A DNA stretch of 64,000 bases from Aulostomus chinensis (Eukaryota; Chordata; Actinopteri; Syngnathiformes; Aulostomidae): the NCBI GenBank assembly GCA_037954235.1, contig JBBMOA010000015.1:21544799-21608798 (forward strand), read 5' to 3'. Every line of letters starts with the position of its first letter. Position 1 is the first letter of the stretch. Shown piece by piece: positions 25,429 to 38,518 of the stretch. A program made the translations under genes and the position numbers. Under the pieces are notes generated by a model. It worked only from the letters and a program-made list of their open reading frames with translations. It did not search any database and had not been told where the DNA came from.

Positions 25429-26550
25429 CTTCAAGTTTTTGCATCTTTCTATGCTTTCAGGTTGAAACTTGACTGAAAACTCACTTTGAACAAAAGTTAT
25501 GGCATTTTTGTATCACAGGTCACAAATAGTGTTTTCTCAGCTAGAGAAGGCCAAAATGAACACTTCATGCAGAACTCCTGTAGTTTGATGAAAACTCACT
25601 GAAATCAAGCTGTAACTTCAAGTTTATGCATCTTTCTATGCTTTCAGGTTGAAACTTGACTGAAAACTCACTTTGAACAAAAGTTATGGCTGTTTTGTGT
25701 CGCAGGTCACAAATAGCGTTTTCTCAGCGAGAGAAGGCCAAAATGAACACTTCATGCAGAACTCCTGTATTTTGATGAAAACTCACTGAAATCAAGCTGT
25801 AACTTCAAGTTTATGCATCTTTCTATGCTTTCAGGATGAAATTTGACTGAAAACTCACTTTGAACAAAAGTTATGGCATTTATGTGTCGCAGGTCACAAA
25901 TAGCGTTTTCTCAGCGAGAGAAGGCCAAAATAAGCACTTCATGCAGAACTCCTGTATTTTGATGAAAACTCAGTGAAATCAAGCTGTAACTTCAAGTTTA
26001 TGCATCTTTCTATGCTTTCAGGATGAAACTTGACTGAAAACTCACTTTGAACAAAAGTTATGGCATTTTTGTATCACAGGTCACAAATAGTGTTTTCTCA
26101 GCGAGAGAAGGCCAAAATGAACTCTTCATGCAGAACTCCTGTATTTTGATGAAAACTCACTGAAATCAAGCTGTAACTTCAAGTTTATGCATCTTTCTAT
26201 GCTTTCAGGTTGAAACTTGACTGAAAACTCACTTTGAACAAAAGTTATGGCATTTTTGTATCACAGGTCACAAATAGTGTTTTCTCAGCGAGAGAAGGCC
26301 AAAATGAACACTTCATGCAGAACTCCTGTATTTTGATGAAAACTCACTGAAATCAAGCTGTAACTTCAAGTTTATGCATCTTTCTATGCTTTCAGGTTGA
26401 ATTTTGACTTAAAACTCACTTTGAACAAAAGTTATGGCTGTTTTGTGTCGCAGGTCACAAATAGCGTTTTCTCAGCGAGAGAAGGCCAAAATGAGCACTT
26501 CATGCAGAACTCCTGTATTTTGATGAAAACTCACTGAAATCAAGCTTTAA
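25429..26550 (+). repeat. 6-monomer cassette, copy 1 (1122 bp)
   Basis: Ordered markers: GTTTTTGCATC with CAGCTAGAG and CTGTAGTTTGATG; a GCTG unit; GGCATTTATGTGTCGC with AAAATAAGCAC; a unit with GAACTCTTCATG; a GGTTGAAAC TAGTG unit; and GGTTGAATTTTGACTTAAAAC ending CAAGCTTTAAC. The following monomer begins with ATGCATGTTTC. The same order recurs at 30477. Confidence 0.84.
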
Positions 26551-29500
26551 CTTCAAGTTTATGCATGTTTCTATGCTTTCAGGTTGAAACTTGACTGAAA
26601 ACTCACTTTGAACAAAAGTTATGGCATTTTTGTATCACAGGTCACAAATAGCGTTTTCTCAGCGAGGGAAGGCCAAAATGAGCACTTCATGCAGAACTCC
26701 TGTATTTTATGAAAACTCACTGAAATCAAGCTGTAACTTCAAGTTTATGCATCTTTCTATGCTTTCAGGATGAAACTTGACTGAAAACTCACTGTGAACA
26801 AAAGTTATGGCATTTTTGTATCACAGGTCACAAATAGTGTTTTCTCAGCGAGAGAAGGCCAAAATGAACACTTCATGCAGAACTCCTGTATTTTGATGAA
26901 AACTCACTGAAATCAAGCTGTAACTTCAAGTTTATGCATCTTTCTATGCTTTCAGGTTGAAATTTGACTGAAAACTCACTTTGAACAAAAGTTATGGCTG
27001 TTTTGTGTCGCAGGTCACAAATAGCGTTTTCTCAGCGAGAGAAGGCCAAAATGAGCACTTCATGCAGAACTCCTGTATTTTGATGAAAACTCACTGAAAT
27101 CAAGCTGTAACTTCAAGTTTATGCATCTTTCTATGCTTTCAGGTTGAAATTTGACTGAAAACTCACTTTGAACAAAAGTTATGGCTGTTTTGTGTCGCAG
27201 GTCACAAATAGCGTTTTCTCAGCGAGAGAAGGCCAAAATGAGCACTTCATGCAGAACTCCTGTATTTTGATGAAAACTCACTGAAATCAAGCTGTAACTT
27301 CAAGTTTATGCATCTTTCTATGCTTTCAGGATGAAACTTGACTGAAAACTCACTTTGAACAAAAGTTATGGCATTTTTGTATCACAGGTCACAAATAGCG
27401 TTTTCTCAGCGAGAGAAGGCAAAAATGAACACTTCATGCAGAACTCCTGTATTTTGATGAAAACTCACTGAAATCAAGCTGTAACTTCAAGTTTATGCAT
27501 CTTTCTATGCTTTCAGGTTGAAACTTGACTGAAAACTCACTTTGAACAAAAGTTATGGCATTTTTGTATCACAGGTCACAAATAGTGTTTTCTCAGCGAG
27601 AGAAGGCCAAAATGAACACTTCATGCAGAACTCCTGTATTTTGATGAAAACTCACTGAAATCAAGCTGTAACTTCAAGTTTTTGCATCTTTCTATGCTTT
27701 CAGGTTGAAACTTGACTGAAAACTCACTTTGAACAAAAGTTATGGCATTTTTGTATCACAGGTCACAAATAGTGTTTTCTCAGCTAGAGAAGGCCAAAAT
27801 GAACACTTCATGCAGAACTCCTGTAGTTTGAGGAAAACTCACTGAAATCAAGCTGTAACTTCAAGTTTATGCATCTTTCTATGCTTTCAGGTTGAAACTT
27901 GACTGAAAACTCACTTTGAACAAAAGTTATGGCTGTTTTGTGTCGCAGGTCACAAATAGCGTTTTCTCAGCGAGAGAAGGCCAAAATGAGCACTTCATGC
28001 AGAACTCCTGTATTTTGATGAAAACTCACTGAAATCAAGCTTTAACTTCAAGTTTATGCATGTTTCTATGCTTTCAGGTTTAAACTTGACTGAAAACTCA
28101 CTTTGAACAAAAGTTATGGCATTTTTGTATCACAGGTCACAAATAGTGTTTTCTCAGCGAGAGAAGGCCAAAATGAACACTTCATGCAGAACTCCTGTAT
28201 TTTGATGAAAACTCACTGAAATCAAGCTGTAACTTCAAGTTTATGCATCTTTCTATGCTTTCAGGATGAAATTTGACTGAAAGCTCACTTGGAACAAAAG
28301 TTATGGCATTTATGTGTCGCAGGTCACAAATAGCGTTTTCTCAGCGAGAGAAGGCCAAAATAAGCACTTCATGCAGAACTCCTGTTTTTTGATGAAAACT
28401 CAGTGAAATCAAGCTGTAACTTCAAGTTTATGCATCTTTCTATGCTTTCAGGATGAAACTTGACTGAAAACTCACTTTGAACAAAAGTTATGGCATTTTT
28501 GTATCACAGGTCACAAATAGTGTTTTCTCAGCGAGAGAAGGCCAAAATGAACACTCCATGCAGAACTCCTGTATTTTGATGAAAACTCACTGAAATCAAG
28601 CTGTAACTTCAAGTTTATGCATCTTTCTATGCTTTCAGGTTGAAACTTGACGGAAAACTCACTTTGAACAAAAGTTATGGCATTTTTGTATCACAGGTCA
28701 CAAATAGTGTTTTCTCAGCGAGAGAAGGCCAAAATGAACACTTCATGCAGAACTCCTGTATTTTGATGAAAACTCACTGAAATCAAGCTGTAACTTCAAG
28801 TTTATGCATCTTTCTATGCTTTCAGGTTGAATTTTGACTTAAAACTCACTTTGAACAAAAGTTATGGCTGTTTTGTGTCGCAGGTCACAAATAGCGTTTT
28901 CTCAGCGAGAGAAGGCCAAAATGAGCACTTCATGCAGAACTCCTGTATTTTGATGAAAACTCACTGAAATCAAGCTTTAACTTCAAGTTTATGCATGTTT
29001 CTATGCTTTCAGGTTGAAACTTGACTGAAAACTCACTTTGAACAAAAGTTATGGCATTTTTGTATCACAGGTCACAAATAGTGTTTTCTCAGCGAGAGAA
29101 GGCCAAAATGAACACTTCATGCAGAACTCCTGTATTTTGATGAAAACTCACTGAAATCAAGCTGTAACTTCAAGTTTATGCATCTTTCTATGATTTCAGG
29201 TTGAAACTTGACTGAAAACTCACTTTGAACAAAAGTTATGGCTGTTTTGTGTCGCAGGTCACAAATAGCGTTTTCTCAGCGAGAGAAGGCCAAAATGAAC
29301 ACTTCATGCAGAACTCCTGTATTTTGATGAAAACTCACTGAAATCAAGCTGTAACTTCAAGTTTATGCATCTTTCTATGCTTTCAGGATGAAACTTGACT
29401 TAAAACTCACTTTGAACAAAAGTTATGGCATTTTTGTATCACAGGTCACAAATAGTGTTTTCTCAGCGAGAGAAGGCCAAAATGAACACTTCATGCAGAA

Positions 29501-29915
29501 CTCCTGTATATTGATGAAAACTCACTGAAATCAAGCTGTAACTTCAAGTTTATGCATCTTTCTATGCTTTCAGGATGAAACTTGACTGAAAACTCACTTT
29601 GAACAAAAGTTATGGCATTTTTGTATCACAGGTCACAAATAGTGTTTTCTCAGCTAGAGAAGGCCAAAATGAACACTTCATGCAGAACTCCTGTATTTTG
29701 ATGAAAACTCACTGAAATCAAGCTGTAACTTCAAGTTTATGCATCTTTCTATGCTTTCAGGTTGAAACTTGACTGAAAACTCACTTTGAACAAAAGTTAT
29801 GGCATTTTTGTATCACAGGTCACAAATAGTGTTTTCTCAGCGAGAGAAGGCCAAAATGAACACTTCATGCAGAACTCCTGTATTTTGATGAAAACTCACT
29901 GAAATCAAGCTGTAA
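26551..29915 (+). repeat. Mixed stretch with rearranged cassette pieces (about 18 monomers)
   Basis: Contains partial copies of the neighbouring 6-monomer cassette. A GTTTTTGCATC, CAGCTAGAG and GTAGTTTGAGG unit at 27672 is followed directly by a GCTG unit ending CAAGCTTTAAC, and the AAAATAAGCAC-to-CAAGCTTTAAC part (four monomers) appears at 28233-28980. Cassette order is therefore scrambled by deletion or unequal exchange. One base is missing near 26709 (GTATTTTATG). No coding content. Confidence 0.8.
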
Positions 29916-30476
29916 CTTCAAGTTTATGCATCTTTCTATGCTTTCAGGTTGAAACTTGACTGAAAACTCACTTTGAACAAAAGTTATGGCTGTTTTGTGT
30001 CGCAGGTCACAAATAGCGTTTTCTCAGCGAGAGAAGTCCAAAATGAACACTTCATGCAGAACTCCTGTGTTTTGATGAAAACTCAGTGAAATCAAGCTGT
30101 AACTTCAAGTTTATGCATGTTTCTATGCTTTCAGGATGAAACTTGACTGAAAACTCACTTTGAACAAAAGTTATGGCTGTTTTTTGTCGCAGGTCACAAA
30201 TAGTGTTTTCTCAGCGAGAGAAGGCCAAAATGAACACTTAATGCAGAACTCCTGTATTTTGATGAAAACTCACTGAAATCAAGCTGTAACTTCAAGTTTA
30301 TGCATCTTTCTATGCTTTCAGGTTGAAATTTGACTGAAAACTCACTTTGAACAAAAGTTATGGCTGTTTTGTGTCGCAGGTCACAAATAGCGTTTTCTCA
30401 GCGAGAGAAGGCCAAAATGAACACTTCATGCAGAACTCCTGTATTTTGATGAAAACTCACTGAAATCAAGCTGTAA
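29916..30476 (+). repeat. Three-monomer TTTTTTGTCGC cassette, twin A (561 bp)
   Basis: GCTG unit with GAGAAGTCC, GTGTTTTGATG and CTCAGTG; then ATGCATGTTTC with GGCTGTTTTTTGTCGC and CACTTAATG; then GGTTGAAATTTG GCTG with GAACAC. It reads as identical to 32908-33468, exactly 2992 bases (16 monomers) away, implying a recent event. Confidence 0.87.
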
Positions 30477-31598
30477 CTTCAAGTTTTTGCATCTTTCTAT
30501 GCTTTCAGGTTGAAACTTGACTGAAAACTCACTTTGAACAAAAGTTATGGCATTTTTGTATCACAGGTCACAAATAGTGTTTTCTCAGCTAGAGAAGGCC
30601 AAAATGAACACTTCATGCAGAACTCCTGTAGTTTGAGGAAAACTCACTGAAATCAAGCTGTAACTTCAAGTTTATGCATCTTTCTATGCTTTCAGGTTGA
30701 AACTTGACTGAAAACTCACTTTGAACAAAAGTTATGGCTGTTTTGTGTCGCAGGTCACAAATAGCGTTTTCTCAGCGAGAGAAGGCCAAAATGAACACTT
30801 CATGCAGAACTCCTGTATTTTGATGAAAACTCACTGAAATCAAGCTGTAACTTCAAGTTTATGCATCTTTCTATGCTTTCAGGATGAAATTTGACTGAAA
30901 ACTCACTTTGAACAAAAGTTATGGCATTTATGTGTCGCAGGTCACAAATAGCGTTTTCTCAGCGAGAGAAGGCCAAAATAAGCACTTCATGCAGAACTCC
31001 TGTTTTTTGATGAAAACTCAGTGAAATCAAGCTGTAACTTCAAGTTTATGCATCTTTCTATGCTTTCAGGATGAAACTTGACTGAAAACTCACTTTGAAC
31101 AAAAGTTATGGCATTTTTGTATCACAGGTCACAAATAGTGTTTTCTCAGCGAGAGAAGGCCAAAATGAACACTCCATGCAGAACTCCTGTATTTTGATGA
31201 AAACTCACTGAAATCAAGCTGTAACTTCAAGTTTATGCATCTTTCTATGCTTTCAGGTTGAAACTTGACTGAAAACTCACTTTGAACAAAAGTTATGGCA
31301 TTTTTGTATCACAGGTCACAAATAGTGTTTTCTCAGCGAGAGAAGGCCAAAATGAACACTTCATGCAGAACTCCTGTATTTTGATGAAAACTCACTGAAA
31401 TCAAGCTGTAACTTCAAGTTTATGCATCTTTCTATGCTTTCAGGTTGAATTTTGACTTAAAACTCACTTTGAACAAAAGTTATGGCTGTTTTGTATCACA
31501 GGTCACAAATAGTGTTTTCTCAGCGAGAGAAGGCCAAAATGAACACTTCATGCAGAACTCCTGTATTTTGATGAAAACTCACTGAAATCAAGCTGTAA
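30477..31598 (+). repeat. 6-monomer cassette, copy 2 (1122 bp)
   Basis: Repeats the marker order of 25429-26550: GTTTTTGCATC with CAGCTAGAG and GTAGTTTGAGG; a GCTG unit; GGCATTTATGTGTCGC with AAAATAAGCAC; ACACTCCATG; a TAGTG unit; and GGTTGAATTTTGACTTAAAAC. The last monomer switches midway from the GCTG haplotype to TGTATCAC with TAGTG, a likely exchange breakpoint between about 31488 and 31520. Confidence 0.84.
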
Positions 31599-32907
31599 CT
31601 TCAAGTTTATGCATCTTTCTATGCTTTCAGGTTGAAACTTGACTGAAAAGTCACTTTGAACAAAAGTTATGGCATTTTTGTGTCGCAGGTCACAAATAGC
31701 GTTTTCTCAGTGAGAGAAGGCCAAAATGAACACTTCATGCAGAACTCCTGTATTTTGATGAAAACTCACTGAAATCAAGCTGTAATTTCAAGTTTATGCA
31801 TCTTTCTATGCTTTCAGGTTGAAACTTGACTGAAAACTCACTTTGAAAAAAAGTTATGGCATTTTTGTATCACAGGTCACAAATAGGGTTTTCTCAGCGA
31901 GAGAAGGCCAAAATGAACACTTCATGCAGAACTCCTGTATTTTGATGAAAACTCACTGAAATCAAGCTGTAACTTCAAGTTTATGCATCTTTCTATGCTT
32001 TCAGGTTGAAACTTGACTGAAAACTCACTTTGAACAAAAGTTATGGCATTTTTGTGTCGCAGGTCACTAATAGCGTTTTCTCAGCGAGAGAAGGCCAAAA
32101 TGAGCACTTCATGCAGAACTCCTGTATTTTGATGAAAACTCAGTGAAATCAAGCTGTAACTTCAAGTTTATGCATCTTTCTATGCTTTCAGGATGAAACT
32201 TGACTGAAAACTCACTTTGAACAAAAGTTATGGCATTTTTGTATCACAGGTCACAAATAGGGTTTTCTCAGCGAGAGAAGGCCAAAATGAACACTTCATG
32301 CAGAACTCCTGTATTTTGATGAAAACTCACTGAAATCAAGCTGTAACTTCAAGTTTATGCATCTTTCTATACTTTCAGGTTGAAACTTGACTGAAAACTC
32401 ACTTTGAACAAAAGTTATGGCATTTTTGTGTCGCAGGTCACAAATAGCGTTTTCTCAGCGAGAGAAGGCCAAAATGAGCACTTCATGCAGAACTCCTGTA
32501 TTTTGATGAAAACTCAGTGAAATCAAGCTGTAACTTCAAGTTTATGCATCTTTCTATGCTTTCAGGATGAAACTTGACTGAAAACTCACTTTGAACAAAA
32601 GTTATGGCATTTTTGTATCACAGGTCACAAATAGTGTTTTCTCAGCGAGAGAAGGCCAAAATGAACACTTCATGCAGAACTCCTGTATTTTGATGAAAAC
32701 TCACTGAAATCAAGCTTTAACTTCAAGTTTATGCATCTTTCTATGCTTTCAGGTTGAAACTTGACTGAAAACTCACTTTGAACAAAAGTTATGGCATTTT
32801 TGTATCACAGGTCACAAATAGTGTTTTCTCAGCGAGAGAAGGCCAAAATGAACACTTCATGCAGAACTCCTGTATTTTGATGAAAACTCACTGAAATCAA
32901 GCTGTAA
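31599..32907 (+). repeat. 7-monomer block with CAGTGAGAG/TAGGG/CTATACTTTC markers, copy 1 (1309 bp)
   Basis: Ordered markers: AAAAGTCAC with CAGTGAGAG; CTGTAATTTCAAG with GAAAAAAAG and TAGGG; GGTCACTAATAGCG; a GGATGAAAC TAGGG unit; CTATACTTTCAGG; a unit ending CAAGCTTTAAC; and a plain GCAT unit. This copy has an exact 7 x 187 length. Related blocks lie at 40572, 42623 and 45985. Confidence 0.87.
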
Positions 32908-33468
32908 CTTCAAGTTTATGCATCTTTCTATGCTTTCAGGTTGAAACTTGACTGAAAACTCACTTTGAACAAAAGTTATGGCTGTTTTGTGTCGCAGGTC
33001 ACAAATAGCGTTTTCTCAGCGAGAGAAGTCCAAAATGAACACTTCATGCAGAACTCCTGTGTTTTGATGAAAACTCAGTGAAATCAAGCTGTAACTTCAA
33101 GTTTATGCATGTTTCTATGCTTTCAGGATGAAACTTGACTGAAAACTCACTTTGAACAAAAGTTATGGCTGTTTTTTGTCGCAGGTCACAAATAGTGTTT
33201 TCTCAGCGAGAGAAGGCCAAAATGAACACTTAATGCAGAACTCCTGTATTTTGATGAAAACTCACTGAAATCAAGCTGTAACTTCAAGTTTATGCATCTT
33301 TCTATGCTTTCAGGTTGAAATTTGACTGAAAACTCACTTTGAACAAAAGTTATGGCTGTTTTGTGTCGCAGGTCACAAATAGCGTTTTCTCAGCGAGAGA
33401 AGGCCAAAATGAACACTTCATGCAGAACTCCTGTATTTTGATGAAAACTCACTGAAATCAAGCTGTAA
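32908..33468 (+). repeat. Three-monomer TTTTTTGTCGC cassette, twin B (561 bp)
   Basis: Reads as identical to 29916-30476, including the rare GAGAAGTCC, ATGCATGTTTC and CACTTAATG markers. It lies directly after the 7-monomer block at 31599, whereas twin A is followed by the 6-monomer cassette, so the cassettes have been shuffled as modules. Confidence 0.87.
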
Positions 33469-36400
33469 CTTCAAGTTTATGCATCTTTCTATGCTTTCAG
33501 GTTGAAACTTGACTGAAAACTCACTTTGAACAAAAGTTATGGCATTTTTGTCTCGCAGGTCACAAATAGCGTTTTCTCAGCGAGAGAAGGCCAAAATGAG
33601 CACTTCATGCAGAACTCCTGTATTTTGATGAAAACTCAGTGAAATCAAGCTGTAACTTCAAGTTTATGCATCTTTCTATGCTTTCAGGATGAAACTTGAC
33701 TGAAAACTCACTTTGAACAAAAGTTATGGCATTTTTGTATCACAGGTCACAAATAGTGTTTTCTCAGCGAGAGAAGGCCAAAATGAACACTTCATGCAGA
33801 ACTCCTGTATTTTGATGAAAACTCACTGAAATCAAGCTGTAACTTCAAGTTTTTGCATCTTTCTATGCTTTCAGGTTGAAACTTGACTGAAAACTCACTT
33901 GGAACAAAAGTTATGGCATTTTTGTATCACAGGTCACAAATAGTGTTTTCTCAGCGAGAGAAGGCCAAAATGAACACTTCATGCAGAACTCCTGTATTTT
34001 GATGAAAACTCACTGAAATCAAGCTGTAACTTCAAGTTTATGCATCTTTCTATGCTTTCAGGTTGAAACTTGACTGAAAACTCACTTTGAACAAAAGTTA
34101 TTGCATTTTTGTATCACAGGTCACAAATAGTGTTTTCTCAGCGAGAGAAGGCCAAAATGAACACTTCATGCAGAACTCCTGTATTTTGATGAAAACTCAC
34201 TGAAATCAAGCTGTAACTTCAAGTTTATGCATCTTTCTATGCTTTCAGGTTGAAACTTGACTGAAAACTCACTTTGAACAAAAGTTATGGCTGTTTTGTG
34301 TCGCAGGTCACAAATAGCGTTTTCTCAGCGAGAGAAGGCCAAAATGAACACTTCATGCAGAACTCCTGTATTTTGATGAAAACTCACTGAAATCAAGCTG
34401 TAACTTCAAGTTTATGCATCTTTCTATGCTTTCAGGATGAAACTTGACTTAAAACTCACTTTGAACAAAAGTTATGGCATTTTTGTATCACAGGTCACAA
34501 ATAGTGTTTTCTCAGCGAGAGAAGGCCAAAATGAACACTTCATGCAGAACTCCTGTATTTTGATGAAAACTCACTGAAATCAAGCTGTAACTTCAAGTTT
34601 ATGCATCTTTCTATGCTTTCAGGTTGAAACTTGACTGAAAACTCACTTTGAACAAAAGTTATGGCATTTTTGTATCACAGGTCACAAATAGTGTTTTCTC
34701 AGCGAGAGAAGGCCAAAATGAACACTTCATGAAGAACTCCTGTATTTTGATGAAAACTCACTGAAATCAAGCTGTAACTTCAAGTTTATGCATCTTTCTA
34801 TGCTTTCAGGTTGAAACTTGACTGAAAACTCACTTTGAACAAAAGTTATGGCTGTTTTGTGTCGCAGGTCACAAATAGCGTTTTCTCAGCGAGAGAAGGC
34901 CAAAATGAAAACATCATGCAGAACTCCTGTATTTTGATGAAAACTCACTGAAATCAAGCTGTAACTTCAAGTTTATGCATCTTTCTATGCTTTCAGGTTG
35001 AAACTTGACTGAAAACTCACTTTGAACAAAAGTTATGGCATTTTTGTATCACAGGTCACAAATAGTGTTTTCTCAGCGAGAGAAGGCCAAAATGAACACT
35101 TCATGCAGAACTCCTGTATTTTGATGAAAACTCACTGAAATCAAGCTGTAACTTCAAGTTTATGCATCTTTCTATGCTTTCAGGATGAAACTTGACTGAA
35201 AACTCACTTTGAACAAAAGTTATGGCATTTTTGTATCACAGGTCACAAATAGTGTTTTCTCAGCGAGAGAAGGCAAAAAGGAACACTTCATGCAGAACTC
35301 CTGTATTTTGATGAAAACTCACTGAAAACAAGCTGTAACTTCAAGTTTATGCATCTTTCTATGCTTTCAGGTTGAAATTTGACTGAAAACTCACTTTGAA
35401 CAAAAGTTATGGCTGTTTTGTGTCGCAGGTCACAAATAGCGTTTTCTCAGCGAGAGAAGGCCAAAATGAGCACTTCATGCAGAACTCCTGTATTTTGATG
35501 AAAACTCACTGAAATCAAGCTGTAACTTCAAGTTTATGCATCTTTCTATGCTTTCAGGTTGAAACTTGACTGAAAACTCACTTTGAACAAAAGTTATGGC
35601 ATTTTTGTATCACAGGTCACAAATAGTGTTTTCTCAGCGAGAGAAGGCCAAAATGAACACTTCATGCAGAACTCCTGTATTTTGATGAAAACTCACTGAA
35701 ATCGAGCTGTAACTTCAAGTTTTTGCATCTTTCTATGCTTTCAGGTTGAAACTTGACTGAAAACTCACTTTGAACAAAAGTTATGGCATTTTTGTATCAC
35801 AGGTCACAAATAGTGTTTTCTCAGCGAGAGAAGGCCAAAATGAACACTTCATGCAGAACTCCTGTATTTTGATGAAAACTCACTGAAATCAAGCTGTAAC
35901 TTCAAGTTTTTGCATCTTTCTATGCTTTCAGGTTGAAACTTGACTAAAAACTCACTTTGAACAAAAGTTATGGCATTTTTGTATCACAGGTCACAAATAG
36001 TGTTTTCTCAGCGAGAGAAGGCCAAAATGAACACTTCATGCAGAACTCCTGTATTTTGATGAAAACTCACTGAAATCAAGCTGTAACTTCAAGTTTATGC
36101 ATCTTTCTATGCTTTCAGGATGAAACTTGACTGAAAACTCACTTTGAACAAAAGTTATGGCATTTTTGAATCACAGGTCACAAATAGTGTTTTCTCAGCG
36201 AGAGAAGGCAAAAAGGAACACTTCATGCAGAACTCCTGTATTTTGATGAAAACTCACTGAAAACAAGCTGTAACTTCAAGTTTATGCATCTTTCTATGCT
36301 TTCAGGTTGAAACTTGACTGAAAACTCACTTTGAACAAAAGTTATGGCTGTTTTGTGTCGCAGGTCACAAATAGAGTTTTCTCAGCGAGAGAAGGCCAAA

Positions 36401-37208
36401 ATGAGCACTTCATGCAGAACTCCTGTATTTTGATGAAAACTCACTGAAATCAAGCTGTAACTTCAAGTTTATGCATCTTTCTATGCTTTCAGGTTGAAAC
36501 TTGACTGAAAACTCACTTTGAACAAAAGTTATGGCATTTTTGTGTCGCAGGTCACAAATAGCGTTTTCTCAGCGAGAGAAGGCCAAAATGAACACTTCAT
36601 GCAGAACTCCTGTATTTTGATGAAAACTCACTGAAATCAAGCTGTAACTTCAAGTTTATGCATCTTTCTATGCTTTCAGGATGAAACTTGACTGAAAACT
36701 CACTTTGAACAAAAGTTATGGCATTTTTGTATCACAGGTCACAAATAGTGTTTTCTCAGCGAGAGAAGGCCAAAATGAACACTTCATGCAGAACTCCTGT
36801 ATTTTGATGAAAACTCACTGAAATCAAGCTGTAACTTCAAGTTTATGCATCTTTCTATGCTTTCAGGTTGAAACTTGACTGAAAACTCACTTGGAACAAA
36901 AGTTATGGCATTTTTGTATCACAGGTCACAAATAGTGTTTTCTCAGCGAGAGAAGGCCAAAATGAACACTTCATGCAGAACTCCTGTATTTTGATGAAAA
37001 CTCACTGAAATCAAGCTGTAACTTCAAGTTTATGCATCTTTCTATGCTTTCAGGTTGAAACTTGACTAAAAACTCACTTTGAACAAAAGTTATGGCATTT
37101 TTGTATCACAGGTCACAAATAGTGTTTTCTCAGCGAGAGAAGGCCAAAATGAACACTTCATGCAGAACTCCTGTATTTTGATGAAAACTCACTGAAATCA
37201 AGCTGTAA
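33469..37208 (+). repeat. Mixed satellite stretch (20 monomers)
   Basis: Interleaved monomers. A two-monomer marker pair, AGGCAAAAAGGAAC with GAAAACAAGCTG followed by a GCTG GAGCAC unit, occurs at 35152 and again exactly 935 bases later at 36087, so a 5-monomer spacing is present locally. Other private variants include TTGTCTCGC near 33550, ATCGAGCTG near 35702, TTTTTGAATCAC near 36165 and TAGAGTTTTC near 36373. No non-satellite DNA was seen. Confidence 0.83.
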
Positions 37209-38518
37209 CTTCAAGTTTATGCATCTTTCTATGCTTTCAGGTTGAAACTTGACTGAAAACTCACTTTAAACAAAAGTTATGGCTGTTTTGTGTCGCAGGT
37301 CACAAATAGCGTTTTCTCAGCGAGAGAAGGCCAAAATGAACACTTCATGCAGAACTCCTGTATTTTGATGAAAACTCACTGAAATCAAGCTGTAACTTCA
37401 AGTTTATGCATCTTTCTATGCTTTCAGGATGAAACTTGACTTAAAACTCACTTTGAACAAAAGTTATGGCATTTTTTTTTATCACAGGTCACAAATAGTG
37501 TTTTCTCAGCGAGAGAAGGCCAAAATGAACACTTCATGCAGAACTCCTGTATTTTGATGAAAACTCACTGAAATCAAGCTGTAACTTCAAGTTTATGCAT
37601 CTTTCTATGCTTTCAGGTTGAAACTTGACTGAAAACTCACTTTGAACAAAAGTTATGGCATTTTTGTATCACAGGTCACAATAGTGTTTTCTCAGCGAGA
37701 GAAGGCTAAAATGAACACTTCATGCAGAACTCCTGTATTTTGATGAAAACTCACTGAAATCAAGCTGTAACTTCAAGTTTATGCATCTTTCTATGCTTTC
37801 AGGTTGAAACTTGACTGAAAACTCACTTTGAACAAAAGTTATGGCTGTTTTGTGTCGCAGGTCACAAATAGCGTTTTCTCAGCGAGAGAAGGCCAAAATG
37901 AACACATCATGCAGAACTCCTGTATTTTGATGAAAACTCACTGAAATCAAGCTGTAACTTCAAGTTTATGCATCTTTCTATGCTTTCAGGTTGAAACTTG
38001 ACTGAAAACTCACTTTGAACAAAAGTTATGGTATTTTTGTATCACAGGTCACAAATAGTGTTTTCTCAGCGAGAGAAGGCCAAAATGAACACTTCATGCA
38101 GAACTCCTGTATTTTGATGAAAACTCACTGAAATCAAGCTGTAACTTCAAGTTTATGCATCTTTCTATGCTTTCAGGATGAAACTTGACTGAAAACTCAC
38201 TTTGAACAAAAGTTATGGCATTTTTGTATCACAGGTCACAAATAGTGTTTTATCAGCGATAGAAGGCCAAAATGAACACTTCATGCAGAACTCCTGTATT
38301 TTGATGAAAACTCACTGAAATCAAGCTGTAACTTCAAGTTTATGCATCTTTCTATGCTTTCAGGATGAAACTTGACTGAAAACTCACTTTGAACAAAAGT
38401 TATGGCATTTTTGTATCGCAGGTCACAAATAGTGTTTTCTCAGCGAGAGAAGGCCAAAATGAACACTTCATGCAGAACTCCTGTATTTTGATGAAAACTC
38501 ACTGAAATCAAGCTGTAA
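37209..38518 (+). repeat. 7-monomer period (1310 bp)
   Basis: Begins with CACTTTAAACAAAAG in a GCTG unit, followed by a unit with an expanded T-run, GGCATTTTTTTTTATC at about 37468. Both markers recur 1310 bases later at 38519 onward. The extra two bases of the T-run and one missing base near 37680 account for the departure from 1309. Confidence 0.78.
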
